Shown here piece after piece: positions 25,777 to 34,234 of a stretch of DNA of 59,069 nt (its first letter is position 1; each line of letters opens with the position of its first letter). The stretch comes from Betaproteobacteria bacterium. Lineage in GTDB: Bacteria > Pseudomonadota > Gammaproteobacteria > Burkholderiales > Casimicrobiaceae. A program made the position numbers and the translations under genes. The notes beneath the pieces were generated by a model. It made no database searches and had not been told where the DNA came from. It worked only from the letters and a program-made list of their open reading frames with translations. The stretch lies in the NCBI GenBank assembly GCA_029884335.1, contig JAOUIA010000019.1:1-59069 (forward strand). Direction: 5' to 3'.

Positions 25777-26391
25777 GGCGAGCGAGTCACGTTCGACCGC
25801 CATAAATGTGTGGGTGAATTGTGCTACCCGCAGGTAGAAGTTGGCAAGCGGAGACGCCGTTATTGCGTTGCAGCAATCGTCGATCCACGGCGCGAGATTC
25901 CTCTCGAAAAACCCTGCTTGCGTCGCGAGATCCTTCGGCGGGCCGTGCTCGCCCCCTTCGATCAGCGCCCGCATGGCCTCGAACAGGGCCGCGGCGTGGT
26001 CCTCCAGCAGCGTGCTGCGGGGCTGCCGGCCCAGCCCCAGCCCGGCCAGCTCGTCGCGCAGCGCCACCAGCGGCTTTTCCATCATGAAGCCGGACAGCCA
26101 GTGGGACGCGTGCAGGTTGACCTCGCTGCGCCCGGTGCCGACGAAGAGGTCGACGTACTCCTGCCGTGCCGCCTCGGCGTCCATCGCCTGGCAGGCGGCG
26201 AGGAGCGTATTCCACGCTGCTGGAAGCGTGCCCGACTCCGCTTCGGGGAGCGGCTCCGCCGCGGCGATCGCTCGCAGGAGCGCGGGATCGGGCGCGTCGG
26301 CGTAGAGCGCCGCCAGCACGGCGTAGAAATTGGCGCGCGCCCGGTCCTCGGGATCGACGCGGTGGACGACGCGGATCGGGGCCGGCTCCAT
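25771..26391 (-). CDS. TorD/DMSO-reductase-type chaperone for FdhA
   Basis: 206 aa, all-helical TorD-like protein; these bind the Tat signal and apo form of molybdoenzymes until the cofactor is inserted. Recognisable features: RANFYAVLAALYADAPD near the N-terminus, the QEYVDLFVGTGRSEVNLHAS motif region (about 85-105) and the C-terminal WIDDCCNAI. The ATG at 26391 is chosen; a GTG at 26400 would overlap the polyferredoxin stop as GTGA and is an alternative. Confidence 0.85.
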   Translation of the reverse strand: MEPAPIRVVHRVDPEDRARANFYAVLAALYADAPDPALLRAIAAAEPLPEAESGTLPAAWNTLLAACQAMDAEAARQEYVDLFVGTGRSEVNLHASHWLSGFMMEKPLVALRDELAGLGLGRQPRSTLLEDHAAALFEAMRALIEGGEHGPPKDLATQAGFFERNLAPWIDDCCNAITASPLANFYLRVAQFTHTFMAVERDSLAM

Positions 26392-26396
26392 CGGCG

Positions 26397-28466
26397 TCAC
26401 AACTCGCGGATGTCGGCCTGCTTGCCGTGCCAGAGGTCGACGACCCGGCAGTCGGCGCACATCTTGAGGCGCTCGAGCGCCCCCGGCTCGGCGAACATCG
26501 GGTGGCCGGCCAGCCTTGCGAGCATCGTGTTCACCATCTGCTCGGTGCCGAGCGGCTTGCCGCACTTCACGCAGGCGAAGATGCGCGCCTCGTTCAGGAG
26601 GCGCGCCTGGCGCGCGGCGGGCGTCAGGTCGAGCCGCGGCTCGAGCGCGATCGCCGACTCGGGGCAGGTCTTCGCGCAGATGCCGCACTGCACGCACTTC
26701 GACTCGACGAAGCGCAGCTGCGGCGACTCGGGATTGTCGAGGAAAGCCCCTTCCGGGCAGCTGCCCACGCAGGCCATGCACATCGTGCACTTCGCGGCGT
26801 CCACGGCGACGGCGCCGAACGGCGCCCCGGCGGGCAGGGCGATGCGCTGCTGCGGGACCGGCGCGTGCTGCGCGAGGTGGTCGATGGCGAGATACAGCGT
26901 CGTCCGCTTCTCGTCCGTGGCGGCGAACGTCGCGGCCGCGCGCACCCCGAGCGGAGCGTGGCCGCCCCACAGCGCGCGCTCGAGCGCGACCGGGTCGTCG
27001 AACGGCGCGGCGCGGAAGTGCGTGCCCTGGTAGCCGAGAGCTCCGGCAATCGTGTCGCCGAGGCGCATCTGGAAGCCCAGCGTCGCGTCGTAGCGGGCAA
27101 GGTCGTCGGCGGCGACCAGCGTCAGCACCTCGACGGCGCCCCACGCGAGGGCGGCGAGCCACAAGTCGAGCCCGACGGCATCGACGCTGTGGACGTCCAC
27201 GGGAATCGCCCGCGCCGGCAACCCGCGACCGCGGCGCGCGTGGCGGGCGAGCGCCTCGCCGCCCCTCTCGTCGTGGAACACGAGGCAGGCGTCGCGCCCT
27301 CCCGACTTCGCGTACGTGCGAAGCAGCGTGCGCAGCCGCGTCCCGAGGTAGCCCGGCGTCGGATACGCGTACGTCATCGCGCCGGAGGGGCACACCGCGG
27401 CGCAGGTGCCGCAGCCCATGCACAGCGAAGGCTCGACGCGCACGTGGTCGCCGTCGGCGCGGATCGCGACGGTGTCGCAGGCGTCGATGCACCTGCTGCA
27501 GCCTTCCTTCTGCGAGCGGCTGTGCGCGCAGATCGACGCCTTGTAGCGGAAGTAGCGCGGCTTCTCGAACTCGCCGGTCATCGCGACCAGCTCGGTCACC
27601 GCCTTCGCCTGCGCGATCGGGTCGGCGCCCGGCGCGCGATAGCCCTGCGGCGGCTTGCGCATGCGAAGGTGCGGCTCGCGGCCGAGGTCGAGCACGAGGT
27701 CGAAGCGCTCGCTGCGCGCGCGGTCGGCGCGCGTGAAGTCGATCGCACCGACGTCGCCGCACGCGGCAACGCACGCGCGGTGCGAGCGGCAGCGCTCGAG
27801 GTCGACCTGGTAGGCGTAGTCGATCGCCTGCTCCGGGCACGCCCTGACGCAGGCATTGCAGCGGGTGCACAGGTCGAGGTCGATCGGGTTGTCCTGCCGC
27901 CACCCGACCGTGAATGCCCCCAGCCAGCCGTCGACGCGCTCCAGCGTGCCGCTGTAGACGGGGTAGTCGCGCTCGACCGGCAGCTCGGCGCCCTGCGCGC
28001 GCCCGGTCGCGAGCACCGTCACGGCGAGCCGGTCCTTGAGCGCCTGGGCCCAGAACAGCGACGCTTCCAGCGGGCCGGCGATCAGCAGCTGCCCTTCCGA
28101 GCGGTAGGACACGCTCGGCACCGGCTCGGGGTCGGGCAACGCGGCGGCGGCGAGCAGCGCGGCGAGCTTGGGCGTGGCGTCGCGCGCCTGGGGCGACCAG
28201 CCGCCGGCCTCGCGCAGGTTGACGAAGCGCACCGCCTGCGCGCGCGCGCCCTCGTCGGCGATCTCGGCGAACAGCCGCGCCTCCTGCGTGCACGCGACGA
28301 TCACGTCGCCGCGCGCGCCGTCGGCGAATGCCGGGAGCTGCTTCTGGCAGAGCGCCGTGTGCACGACGGGGGCGCCCGGCAGGCCGAGCGCCGCCGCCAG
28401 CGCCGGCGCGTCGACCGGCGCGGTGCCGTTGCAGGAGCAGAGGAAGAGTTGCCGGTCGAAGCTCAT
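26397..28466 (-). CDS. Polyferredoxin-like 4Fe-4S protein of the fdh cluster
   Basis: 689 aa. Six Cys clusters can be read: CTRCNACVRACP, CRSHRACVAAC, CSRCIDAC, CMGCGTCAAVCP, CTMCMACVGSCP and CVQCGICAKTCP, followed by a zinc-ribbon-like pair CVKCGKP / CADC near the C-terminus. The N-terminus (FDRQLFLCSCNGTAPVD) carries two more Cys. No signal peptide, so cytoplasmic: it probably supplies or removes electrons during FdhA maturation, or couples formate oxidation to a cytoplasmic acceptor. It overlaps the DUF3306 gene by four bases. Confidence 0.85.
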   Translation of the reverse strand: MSFDRQLFLCSCNGTAPVDAPALAAALGLPGAPVVHTALCQKQLPAFADGARGDVIVACTQEARLFAEIADEGARAQAVRFVNLREAGGWSPQARDATPKLAALLAAAALPDPEPVPSVSYRSEGQLLIAGPLEASLFWAQALKDRLAVTVLATGRAQGAELPVERDYPVYSGTLERVDGWLGAFTVGWRQDNPIDLDLCTRCNACVRACPEQAIDYAYQVDLERCRSHRACVAACGDVGAIDFTRADRARSERFDLVLDLGREPHLRMRKPPQGYRAPGADPIAQAKAVTELVAMTGEFEKPRYFRYKASICAHSRSQKEGCSRCIDACDTVAIRADGDHVRVEPSLCMGCGTCAAVCPSGAMTYAYPTPGYLGTRLRTLLRTYAKSGGRDACLVFHDERGGEALARHARRGRGLPARAIPVDVHSVDAVGLDLWLAALAWGAVEVLTLVAADDLARYDATLGFQMRLGDTIAGALGYQGTHFRAAPFDDPVALERALWGGHAPLGVRAAATFAATDEKRTTLYLAIDHLAQHAPVPQQRIALPAGAPFGAVAVDAAKCTMCMACVGSCPEGAFLDNPESPQLRFVESKCVQCGICAKTCPESAIALEPRLDLTPAARQARLLNEARIFACVKCGKPLGTEQMVNTMLARLAGHPMFAEPGALERLKMCADCRVVDLWHGKQADIREL

Positions 28467-29083
28467 CGCTTGGCGTCGGTGAGGGACGCCTCGGGCGCCT
28501 GCGCGGCGTCGGCAGGCGCATGCGGCGCCTGACCGGCCGCCGGAAGCGGGACCGGTTCCGCCGCAGACTCCGGCGCGCCCTCGCCTTCCGCCTGCGCCGG
28601 CTCGACGACGTCCTCGACGACGTCCTCGACGTTGCCCTGCTCGTTCACGCGCGTCTTCGGCGGTTCGAGCACGTAGCGCGCGTGCCGCAGCTGCTTCAGC
28701 ACCTCGGGCGTGATCGGCTCGAACTTCGAGTAGTCGTCGATGTAGACGTCGAGCCCGTCCATCGTGTTGAAGTGCGGGTCGGCGAACAGCTTGCGCAGCG
28801 CCGCGCGGCGCGTTCCTTCGTCGACCTCCGGCGCCAGGAACGGCTTGAAGTCGGACTCGATCGTGAGCGACGCCACGTCGGGCAGCTCCGGCTTCGCCGC
28901 AGGCGGCGCGGGCTCGGCCGCGACCGCCGGCCGGGAAGGCTGGGGAACCGCGACGGCTGCCGATGAAGCCGCCGGCGAGGCCGCGACGGGCGGAGTTGCC
29001 TCGGCTTCGCGCGCCGCGGCCAGCTTGCGCTGCGACCAGCGGCGCAGGAAGTTGCGCTCCGGCGGGTCGGAGGGATCGCCCAT
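28463..29083 (-). CDS. DUF3306 protein of the fdh cluster
   Basis: 206 aa. The N-terminal [13 protein letters not shown] and the block [45 protein letters not shown] (read in shorter pieces, about 75-120) are the parts I associate with DUF3306; an Ala/Pro linker (30-65) and an acidic/Pro tail flank them. Function unknown; such genes lie with DUF3305 and formate dehydrogenases. Two bases separate it from the DUF3305 gene. Confidence 0.8.
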   Translation of the reverse strand: MGDPSDPPERNFLRRWSQRKLAAAREAEATPPVAASPAASSAAVAVPQPSRPAVAAEPAPPAAKPELPDVASLTIESDFKPFLAPEVDEGTRRAALRKLFADPHFNTMDGLDVYIDDYSKFEPITPEVLKQLRHARYVLEPPKTRVNEQGNVEDVVEDVVEPAQAEGEGAPESAAEPVPLPAAGQAPHAPADAAQAPEASLTDAKR

Positions 29084-29085
29084 CG

Positions 29086-29601
29086 TCAGCGCCCGCGTGG
29101 AGGACGCCCCGCGTCCTCCGCGAACGGGTCGTTGCGCCGGACCTTGCGGCGCGGCTCCGGCTTGTAGTGCTCGGCGACGAACGGCTGCATCCACGCGAGC
29201 ACGGGCGGCGGGAGCGCCACGGGTTCCACTTGCTCGCCGGCGTCCATCATGCGCGCGGCCTCGTGGTAGCTGACGGTCACGACGACGGGGACCACCGCGG
29301 GCGGCTGCGCCTGCTCGGCGGTTCGCCACATGACGAACACGCAGGGCCGCGGCGACGAGAGGTTGAGGAAGTAGCCTTCGCCTTCGCTGCGGTGGAGTTC
29401 GATCGCGTGGCCGGGAAAGCGCCACTGCGCGCCTTCGGGGCCGTCGTGCATCAGCTCCGGCTGCGCGGACGCGGCTTCCGGTTCGGCCGACGGCTCGCCC
29501 GCGGGCACGACGGCGGACGGCTGCCACTTCGCGTCGGCCCAGCGGCTCGCGAGCGGCACGCGCTCCATGATCACGTCGACTGGAAACCTCAACACCGGCA
29601 T
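29086..29601 (-). CDS. DUF3305 protein, first gene of the fdh cluster
   Basis: 171 aa. The start [20 protein letters not shown] and [21 protein letters not shown] resemble DUF3305; the C-terminus ([20 protein letters not shown]) is basic. Function unknown, soluble. It heads the ten-gene minus-strand cluster and is divergent from moaA, so cofactor synthesis and enzyme genes share one control region. Confidence 0.8.
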   Translation of the reverse strand: MPVLRFPVDVIMERVPLASRWADAKWQPSAVVPAGEPSAEPEAASAQPELMHDGPEGAQWRFPGHAIELHRSEGEGYFLNLSSPRPCVFVMWRTAEQAQPPAVVPVVVTVSYHEAARMMDAGEQVEPVALPPPVLAWMQPFVAEHYKPEPRRKVRRNDPFAEDAGRPPRGR

Positions 29602-29700
29602 GGCTTTGATGCGCGCGATGCGCGCCGACGAACGCCCGCGCGCATGGTACACCGGCACCAGACCCCTCTGATAACATTCGCGACCTGTGGCGCTACGAGC
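29602..29700. promoter_or_regulatory. Divergent control region, fdh cluster / moaA
   Basis: The 99 bases between the two divergent starts must hold both promoters. TGATAACAT (around 29670) is a candidate -10 for moaA; TGTACCATG on the minus strand is a weak candidate for the fdh cluster. No FNR, NarL or ModE site was recognised. Confidence 0.4.
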
Positions 29701-30813
29701 ATGAGCAAGGTCATCCCGCTCGCCGATCGACGTCCCGCCTCCGGCGCGGACGACGCGCGCCTCGCGTTCGTGCGCGAGGCTGCCTTCGGCGCGGCGCCGC
29801 CGGCCGCCGCGCCCGCCGACGGCCTCGGCCGCCTGCTGCACGACCTGCGCATCTCGGTCACCGACCGCTGCAACTTCCGCTGCGTCTACTGCATGCCGAA
29901 GGACGTCTTCGGCCGCGACTACCCGTTCCTTCCGCACGCCGACCTGCTCACGTTCGAGGAGATCGCGCGCGTGGCCGCGCGCTTCGTCGAGCTGGGCGTG
30001 CGCAAGATCCGCTTGACCGGCGGCGAGCCGCTCCTGCGGCGCAACGTCGAGCGGCTGGTCGAGCTTCTCGCGGGGATCGCCCCGGACCTCGACATCACTT
30101 TGACCACGAACGGCTCGCTGCTCGCCCGCAAGGCGCGCGACCTCGCCGCCGCGGGGCTGAAGCGCGTCACGGTGAGCCTCGACTCGCTCGACGACGCGAC
30201 GTTCCGCGCCATCAACGACGCCGACTTCCCGGTCGCGAAGGTGCTCGAGGGCATCGACGCCGCCGCCGCGGCCGGGCTCGCGCCGGTCAAGGTCAACGCG
30301 GTGATCAAGCGCGGCGTCAACGAGTCGTCGATCGTGCCGCTCGCGCGCCGTTTCCGCGGCACCGGCCACATCGTGCGCTTCATCGAGTACATGGACGTCG
30401 GCGCGACCAACGGCTGGCGCATGGACGACGTCGTGCCGGCGGCCGAGATCGTGGCCACGCTCGGCCGCGAGTTTCCCGCCGCGCCTGTCGAGAAGAACTA
30501 CCAGGGCGAAGTCGCCGAGCGCTGGCGCTACCTCGACGGCGGCGGCGAGTTCGGCGTGATCGCTTCGGTGACGCAGGCGTTCTGCCGCGACTGCACGCGT
30601 GCGCGGCTGTCCACCGACGGCAAGGTCTACACCTGCCTGTTCGCCACCGACGGCTGGGACCTGCGCACGCTGCTGCGCGAGGGCGCGAGCGACGGCCAGT
30701 TGCGCAGCGCGATCGCCGCAATCTGGCGGCAGCGCTCCGACCGCTATTCCGAGATCCGCACCGCGGAGACGGCGAAGGAGCGGAAGGTGGAGATGTCGTT
30801 CATCGGCGGCTAG
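29701..30813 (+). CDS. moaA: GTP 3',8-cyclase MoaA (molybdopterin synthesis)
   Basis: Radical SAM enzyme that starts molybdenum cofactor synthesis from GTP. 370 aa. The SAM cluster is CNFRCVYC (C57, C61, C64), GGEPLLR binds SAM, and the second cluster is C-x2-C plus a distal Cys ([19 protein letters not shown]). The C-terminal GG tail (SFIGG) needed for activity is present. An N-terminal extension of about 45 residues precedes the conserved core. It feeds the fdhA cofactor. Confidence 0.95.
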   Translation: MSKVIPLADRRPASGADDARLAFVREAAFGAAPPAAAPADGLGRLLHDLRISVTDRCNFRCVYCMPKDVFGRDYPFLPHADLLTFEEIARVAARFVELGVRKIRLTGGEPLLRRNVERLVELLAGIAPDLDITLTTNGSLLARKARDLAAAGLKRVTVSLDSLDDATFRAINDADFPVAKVLEGIDAAAAAGLAPVKVNAVIKRGVNESSIVPLARRFRGTGHIVRFIEYMDVGATNGWRMDDVVPAAEIVATLGREFPAAPVEKNYQGEVAERWRYLDGGGEFGVIASVTQAFCRDCTRARLSTDGKVYTCLFATDGWDLRTLLREGASDGQLRSAIAAIWRQRSDRYSEIRTAETAKERKVEMSFIGG

Positions 30814-30912
30814 CGCCGTGGAGGGGATGCAGTGATCCGAGGCACAGCGCCTGGGACACCTCCACCCCACAAGCGTCTCGACGCCGCGTTCACTTTCCTC
30901 TGCCGTCTGTCT

Positions 30913-30937
30913 CCTGTTCCCTGTTCCCTGTTCCCTG
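30913..30937 (+). repeat. Tandem heptamer CCTGTTC x3.6 abutting the fdhD start
   Basis: Three full copies of CCTGTTC (30913, 30920, 30927) plus CCTG run directly into the GTG at 30938. They occupy the place where a ribosome binding site would lie, and no Shine-Dalgarno sequence is visible. Heptamer copy number is not a multiple of three, but the array is upstream of the codon, so it could alter initiation rather than frame. Confidence 0.75.
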
Positions 30938-31753
30938 GTGCCCGACCTCACCCACGCCTCCCGCCCCGCCACCGTCACCGTCGAGGCGCTCGACGAGCAC
31001 GGCGCGCGGCGCGAAGTCGCGATCGCGGGCGAGCACGCGCTGACGGTCTACGTCGACAAGCAGGAGCTGCTCACGCTGATGACGCTCGGCGGCGCGCCGG
31101 AAGCGCTGGCCATCGGCTACCTGCGCAACCAGCGGCTGGTCGAGTCGATCGACGACATCGTCTCGGTGCACGTCGACTGGGAGGTGAGTGCCGTCGCCGT
31201 CAAGACGAGGGCGGGCCTGGTCGATCTCGAGGGCCGGACGGCCCGGCGCACGAAGACCACCGGCTGCGGGCAAGGCACCGTGTTCGGCGACCTCATGGAG
31301 GACGTCGAGCGCATCCGGCTGCCCCGCGGGGCCACGCTCGCCCGTTCGACGCTCTACGACCTGCTCGACCGCGTGCGCACGCACGACACGATCTACAAGC
31401 AGTCGGGCGCGATCCACGGCTGCGCGCTCGCGACGAATGCGCCGGGCCGCTCGGAAATCCTGTACTTCGTCGAGGACGTCGGCCGCCACAACGCGGTGGA
31501 CGCGATCGCCGGCATGATGTGGCTCGACGGCGTGGACGGCTCCGACAAGATCTTCTACACGACGGGCCGGCTCACCTCGGAGATGGTGATCAAGGCGGCG
31601 CAGATGAGCGTGCCGTTCCTGGTGTCGCGCTCGGGGCTGACGCAGATGGGCCACGACATCGCCGACAAGGTCGACATGACGATGATCGGGCGCGCGTCGA
31701 ACAGGCACTACCTGCTCTTCACCGGCGGGCACCGCTTCCGCCCGGACGAATGA
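30938..31753 (+). CDS. fdhD: Formate dehydrogenase sulfurtransferase FdhD
   Basis: FdhD moves sulfur from IscS to the Mo cofactor before it enters FdhA. 271 aa from a GTG start. Family landmarks: the sulfur-carrying Cys in TTGCGQGTV (about 109-117, a single Cys where E. coli has CxxC), GAIHGCALA, VGRHNAVDAI, TTGRLTSEM and the C-terminal HRF. It stands in the Mo-cofactor operon divergent from its client. No good RBS is seen before the GTG, so the exact start is less certain. Confidence 0.93.
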   Translation: MPDLTHASRPATVTVEALDEHGARREVAIAGEHALTVYVDKQELLTLMTLGGAPEALAIGYLRNQRLVESIDDIVSVHVDWEVSAVAVKTRAGLVDLEGRTARRTKTTGCGQGTVFGDLMEDVERIRLPRGATLARSTLYDLLDRVRTHDTIYKQSGAIHGCALATNAPGRSEILYFVEDVGRHNAVDAIAGMMWLDGVDGSDKIFYTTGRLTSEMVIKAAQMSVPFLVSRSGLTQMGHDIADKVDMTMIGRASNRHYLLFTGGHRFRPDE

Positions 31754-31754
31754 C

Positions 31755-32147
31755 ATGACGACCCCCACGCAGGCATCGGGACGCTGCCACTGCGGCGCGG
31801 TGCGCTTCGTCGCGCGCTTCCCTTCGCGCTTCGTGGCGCACTGCCACTGCGCCAGCTGCCGGCGCGCGCACGGCGCCGCGTTCGTCACCTGGGCCGGGTT
31901 CAAGTCCGATCAGGTCGCAGTGACCGCCGGCGCCGAGCACCTCGCCGCGCACGAGTCGTCGCCGCAGACCTTCCGCCGCTTCTGCCGGCAGTGCGGCACG
32001 AAGCTCTTCTTCGAGTCGGCAAGGTGGCCCGGCGAGACGCACGTCGTGCTCGCCGCGTTCGACGAGCCCGTCGACCGCGCGCCGCAGGGCCACGCGTTCG
32101 CTGCGGAGCACGTCGACTGGCTGCCGTTCGAGCTGCCGAAGTCATGA
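31755..32147 (+). CDS. GFA / CENP-V-fold zinc protein
   Basis: 130 aa. Zinc-ligand pattern of the glutathione-dependent formaldehyde-activating (GFA) family: CHCGAVRF, HCHCASCRR (about 30-38) and CRQCGTKLF (about 76-84). It begins one base after fdhD and overlaps mobA by four bases (ATGA), so it is embedded in the Mo-cofactor operon. GFA proteins have been linked to formaldehyde-glutathione adducts, but activity for most members is unproven. Confidence 0.88.
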   Translation: MTTPTQASGRCHCGAVRFVARFPSRFVAHCHCASCRRAHGAAFVTWAGFKSDQVAVTAGAEHLAAHESSPQTFRRFCRQCGTKLFFESARWPGETHVVLAAFDEPVDRAPQGHAFAAEHVDWLPFELPKS

Positions 32148-32728
32148 GGCGCGAGGACGTCTCCGGGATCGTGCTCGCCGGCGGCCAGGGCCGGCGCATG
32201 GGCGGCATCGACAAGGGGCTCGTGCCGCTCGACGGGCGCGCGATGATCGAGCACGTGCTCGCGCGGCTCGCGCCGCAGGTCGGCGCGATCCTCGTCAACG
32301 CGAACCAGAACGGCGAGCGCTACGCCGCGTTCGGCCACCCGGTGATCGCGGACGCGGTGGGCGGCTTCGCCGGCCCGCTCGCGGGCCTGCACGCGGGCAT
32401 GACGGCGGCGACGACGCCGTACGTCGTCACCGTGCCCTGCGATTCGCCGTTCCTCCCCGCCGACCTCGTCGCGCGGCTCGCCGCCGGCCTCGAAGGCGCG
32501 AACGCGCAGGTCGCGGTGGCGCGCACCTCCGGCCAGCCGCACCCCGTCTTCGCGCTCGTGCGCCGCGACGTGCTGCCGCACCTCGCCGCGTTCCTGCGCG
32601 ACGGCGGGCGCAAGATCGACCTGTGGTACGCGAGCCTCGCCGTCGTCGAGGTGCCTTTCGACGACTGCGCGGAGGCGTTTCGCAACATCAACACGCGAGA
32701 CGAGCTCGCCGCCGCCGCCTCGAAATGA
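32144..32728 (+). CDS. mobA: Molybdenum cofactor guanylyltransferase MobA
   Basis: Attaches GMP to molybdopterin to give the MGD form used by FdhA. 194 aa. The nucleotide-binding signature is GIVLAGGQGRRMGGIDKGLVPL (about 8-28, read in pieces), DAVGGFAGPLAGLHAGM contacts guanine, and VPCDSPFLP holds the metal Asp. The ATG overlaps the GFA stop. The stop codon lies inside a REP-like unit. Confidence 0.94.
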   Translation: MRREDVSGIVLAGGQGRRMGGIDKGLVPLDGRAMIEHVLARLAPQVGAILVNANQNGERYAAFGHPVIADAVGGFAGPLAGLHAGMTAATTPYVVTVPCDSPFLPADLVARLAAGLEGANAQVAVARTSGQPHPVFALVRRDVLPHLAAFLRDGGRKIDLWYASLAVVEVPFDDCAEAFRNINTRDELAAAASK

Positions 32729-32786
32729 GCGTCAGGCTCGCATTTCGCCATGCTTCGCGCGAAATGCGAGCCTGACCCTCATTTCG
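32721..32786. repeat. REP-like palindromic unit at the mobA 3' end
   Basis: A 17-bp perfect stem (32731-32747 with 32760-32776) with a 12-base loop. The flanks contain CGAAATGAG-GTCAGGC: once at 32721-32737 with one mismatch and once, reversed, at 32770-32786. The latter 17-mer recurs exactly at 41819-41835. The element covers the mobA stop and much of the mobA-moeA gap. It could also stop or pause transcription. Confidence 0.7.
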
Positions 32787-32841
32787 TGACCCTCACTTCG
32801 AGCACGCGCAGTATCGACGCTCCCGCCGGACCGCGATCGCC

Positions 32842-34119
32842 ATGACCCAAGCCAAGACGCTGACCGAGGCCTCCTGCGCCGACGACTACGACCCGAATTC
32901 GATGCCGGTCGAGGGTGCGCGCGCGCTGATCCGCCGCTTCCTCGCGCCGCTCACCGCGACCGAACGGGTCGGCGTGCGCGAGGCGCTGGGCCGCGTGCTG
33001 GCGGCCGACCTCGTGTCGCCGATCGACGTGCCCGGGCACGACAACTCGGCGATGGACGGCTGGGCGGTGCGCTTCGCCGACCTCGCCCCTGCTGCCGCGA
33101 CGAAGCTCGCGCGCGTCGGCGAGTCGTTCGCCGGCAAGCCGTTCGCCGGCACGGTCGGCGCGGGGCAGGCCGTGCGCATCTTCACCGGTGCGGTGATGCC
33201 GGCGGGCGCCGACACCGTCGTGATGCAGGAGCGCGCGCGCGAAGTTCCGGGCGGCGTCGAGATCGCCGCGGGCGCGGTGGGCAAGGCCGGGCAGAACCGC
33301 CGCTTCGCCGGCGAGGACGTGAGGCGCGGCAACACGGTGTTCCGCGCCGGACAGGCGCTGCGCCCCGCCGAGGTCGGCATGATCGCCTCGCTCGGCGTCG
33401 CCGAGGTCGACGTCTTCCGGCGCCTGCGCGTCGCGTTCTTCTCGACGGGCGACGAGCTGGTGCCGATCGGCAGGCCGCTCGGCGCCGGCCAGGTCCACGA
33501 CAGCAACCGCTACACGATCCACGGCATGCTCGCGCGGCTGGGCTGCGAGGTCGTGGACATGGGCGTGGTCCCCGACGTCCCGGAGCTGCTCGAGCGCGCC
33601 TTCGCGACGGCCGCGGCCAACGCGGACGTCGTCATCACCTCGGGCGGCGTGTCGGTGGGCGAGGCCGACTACGTGAAGCAGCTGCTCGACCGCCTCGGCG
33701 AAGTCGTGTTCTGGAAGATCGCGATGAAGCCGGGCCGCCCGCTCGCCTATGGCCGCATCGGCAATGCGCACTTCTTCGGCCTGCCCGGCAACCCGGTGTC
33801 GGTGATGGTGACGTTCTACCAGTTCGTGCGCGAGGCGCTGATGGTGCTGCAGGGACGGCGCGACGCCGGCCCGGTGCCGACGTTCAAGGCGAAGCTCGCC
33901 GCGCCGATCCGCAAGGCACCCGGCCGCACCGAGTTCCAGCGCGGCATCCTCGCGCAGGCCGACGACGGCGGCTGGACGGTGCGCACCACCGGCGACCAGG
34001 GCTCGGGCATCCTCTCGTCGATGTCGCAGGCCAACTGCTTCATCGTGCTGCCGACGGCGACGGGCGACGTCGCCGCCGGCGAGCTGGTCGATGTCCAGCT
34101 GCTCGAGGGCTTGATCTGA
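32842..34119 (+). CDS. moeA: Molybdopterin molybdotransferase MoeA
   Basis: Inserts molybdate into adenylated molybdopterin. 425 aa. Domain signatures: DVPGHDNSAMDGWAVR (about 59-74), RIFTGAVMPAGADTVVMQE, VAFFSTGDEL and the MPT-binding TSGGVSVGEADYVK, FWKIAMKPGRPLAYG and FGLPGNPVSVMVTF. The last gene of the moaA-fdhD-GFA-mobA-moeA run. A 113-base gap with the REP-like unit separates it from mobA. Confidence 0.95.
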   Translation: MTQAKTLTEASCADDYDPNSMPVEGARALIRRFLAPLTATERVGVREALGRVLAADLVSPIDVPGHDNSAMDGWAVRFADLAPAAATKLARVGESFAGKPFAGTVGAGQAVRIFTGAVMPAGADTVVMQERAREVPGGVEIAAGAVGKAGQNRRFAGEDVRRGNTVFRAGQALRPAEVGMIASLGVAEVDVFRRLRVAFFSTGDELVPIGRPLGAGQVHDSNRYTIHGMLARLGCEVVDMGVVPDVPELLERAFATAAANADVVITSGGVSVGEADYVKQLLDRLGEVVFWKIAMKPGRPLAYGRIGNAHFFGLPGNPVSVMVTFYQFVREALMVLQGRRDAGPVPTFKAKLAAPIRKAPGRTEFQRGILAQADDGGWTVRTTGDQGSGILSSMSQANCFIVLPTATGDVAAGELVDVQLLEGLI

Positions 34120-34234
34120 CGCGCGCGAAAGCATAGTCTTGCGCGGGGCCTTCGCAGACGCCCCGCCGCATCGACGCTCCCGTCCAAGGACTGCGCCTTT
34201 ACCACCGGGCTCCCGCCCGCAGGAGGCGTTCAAC

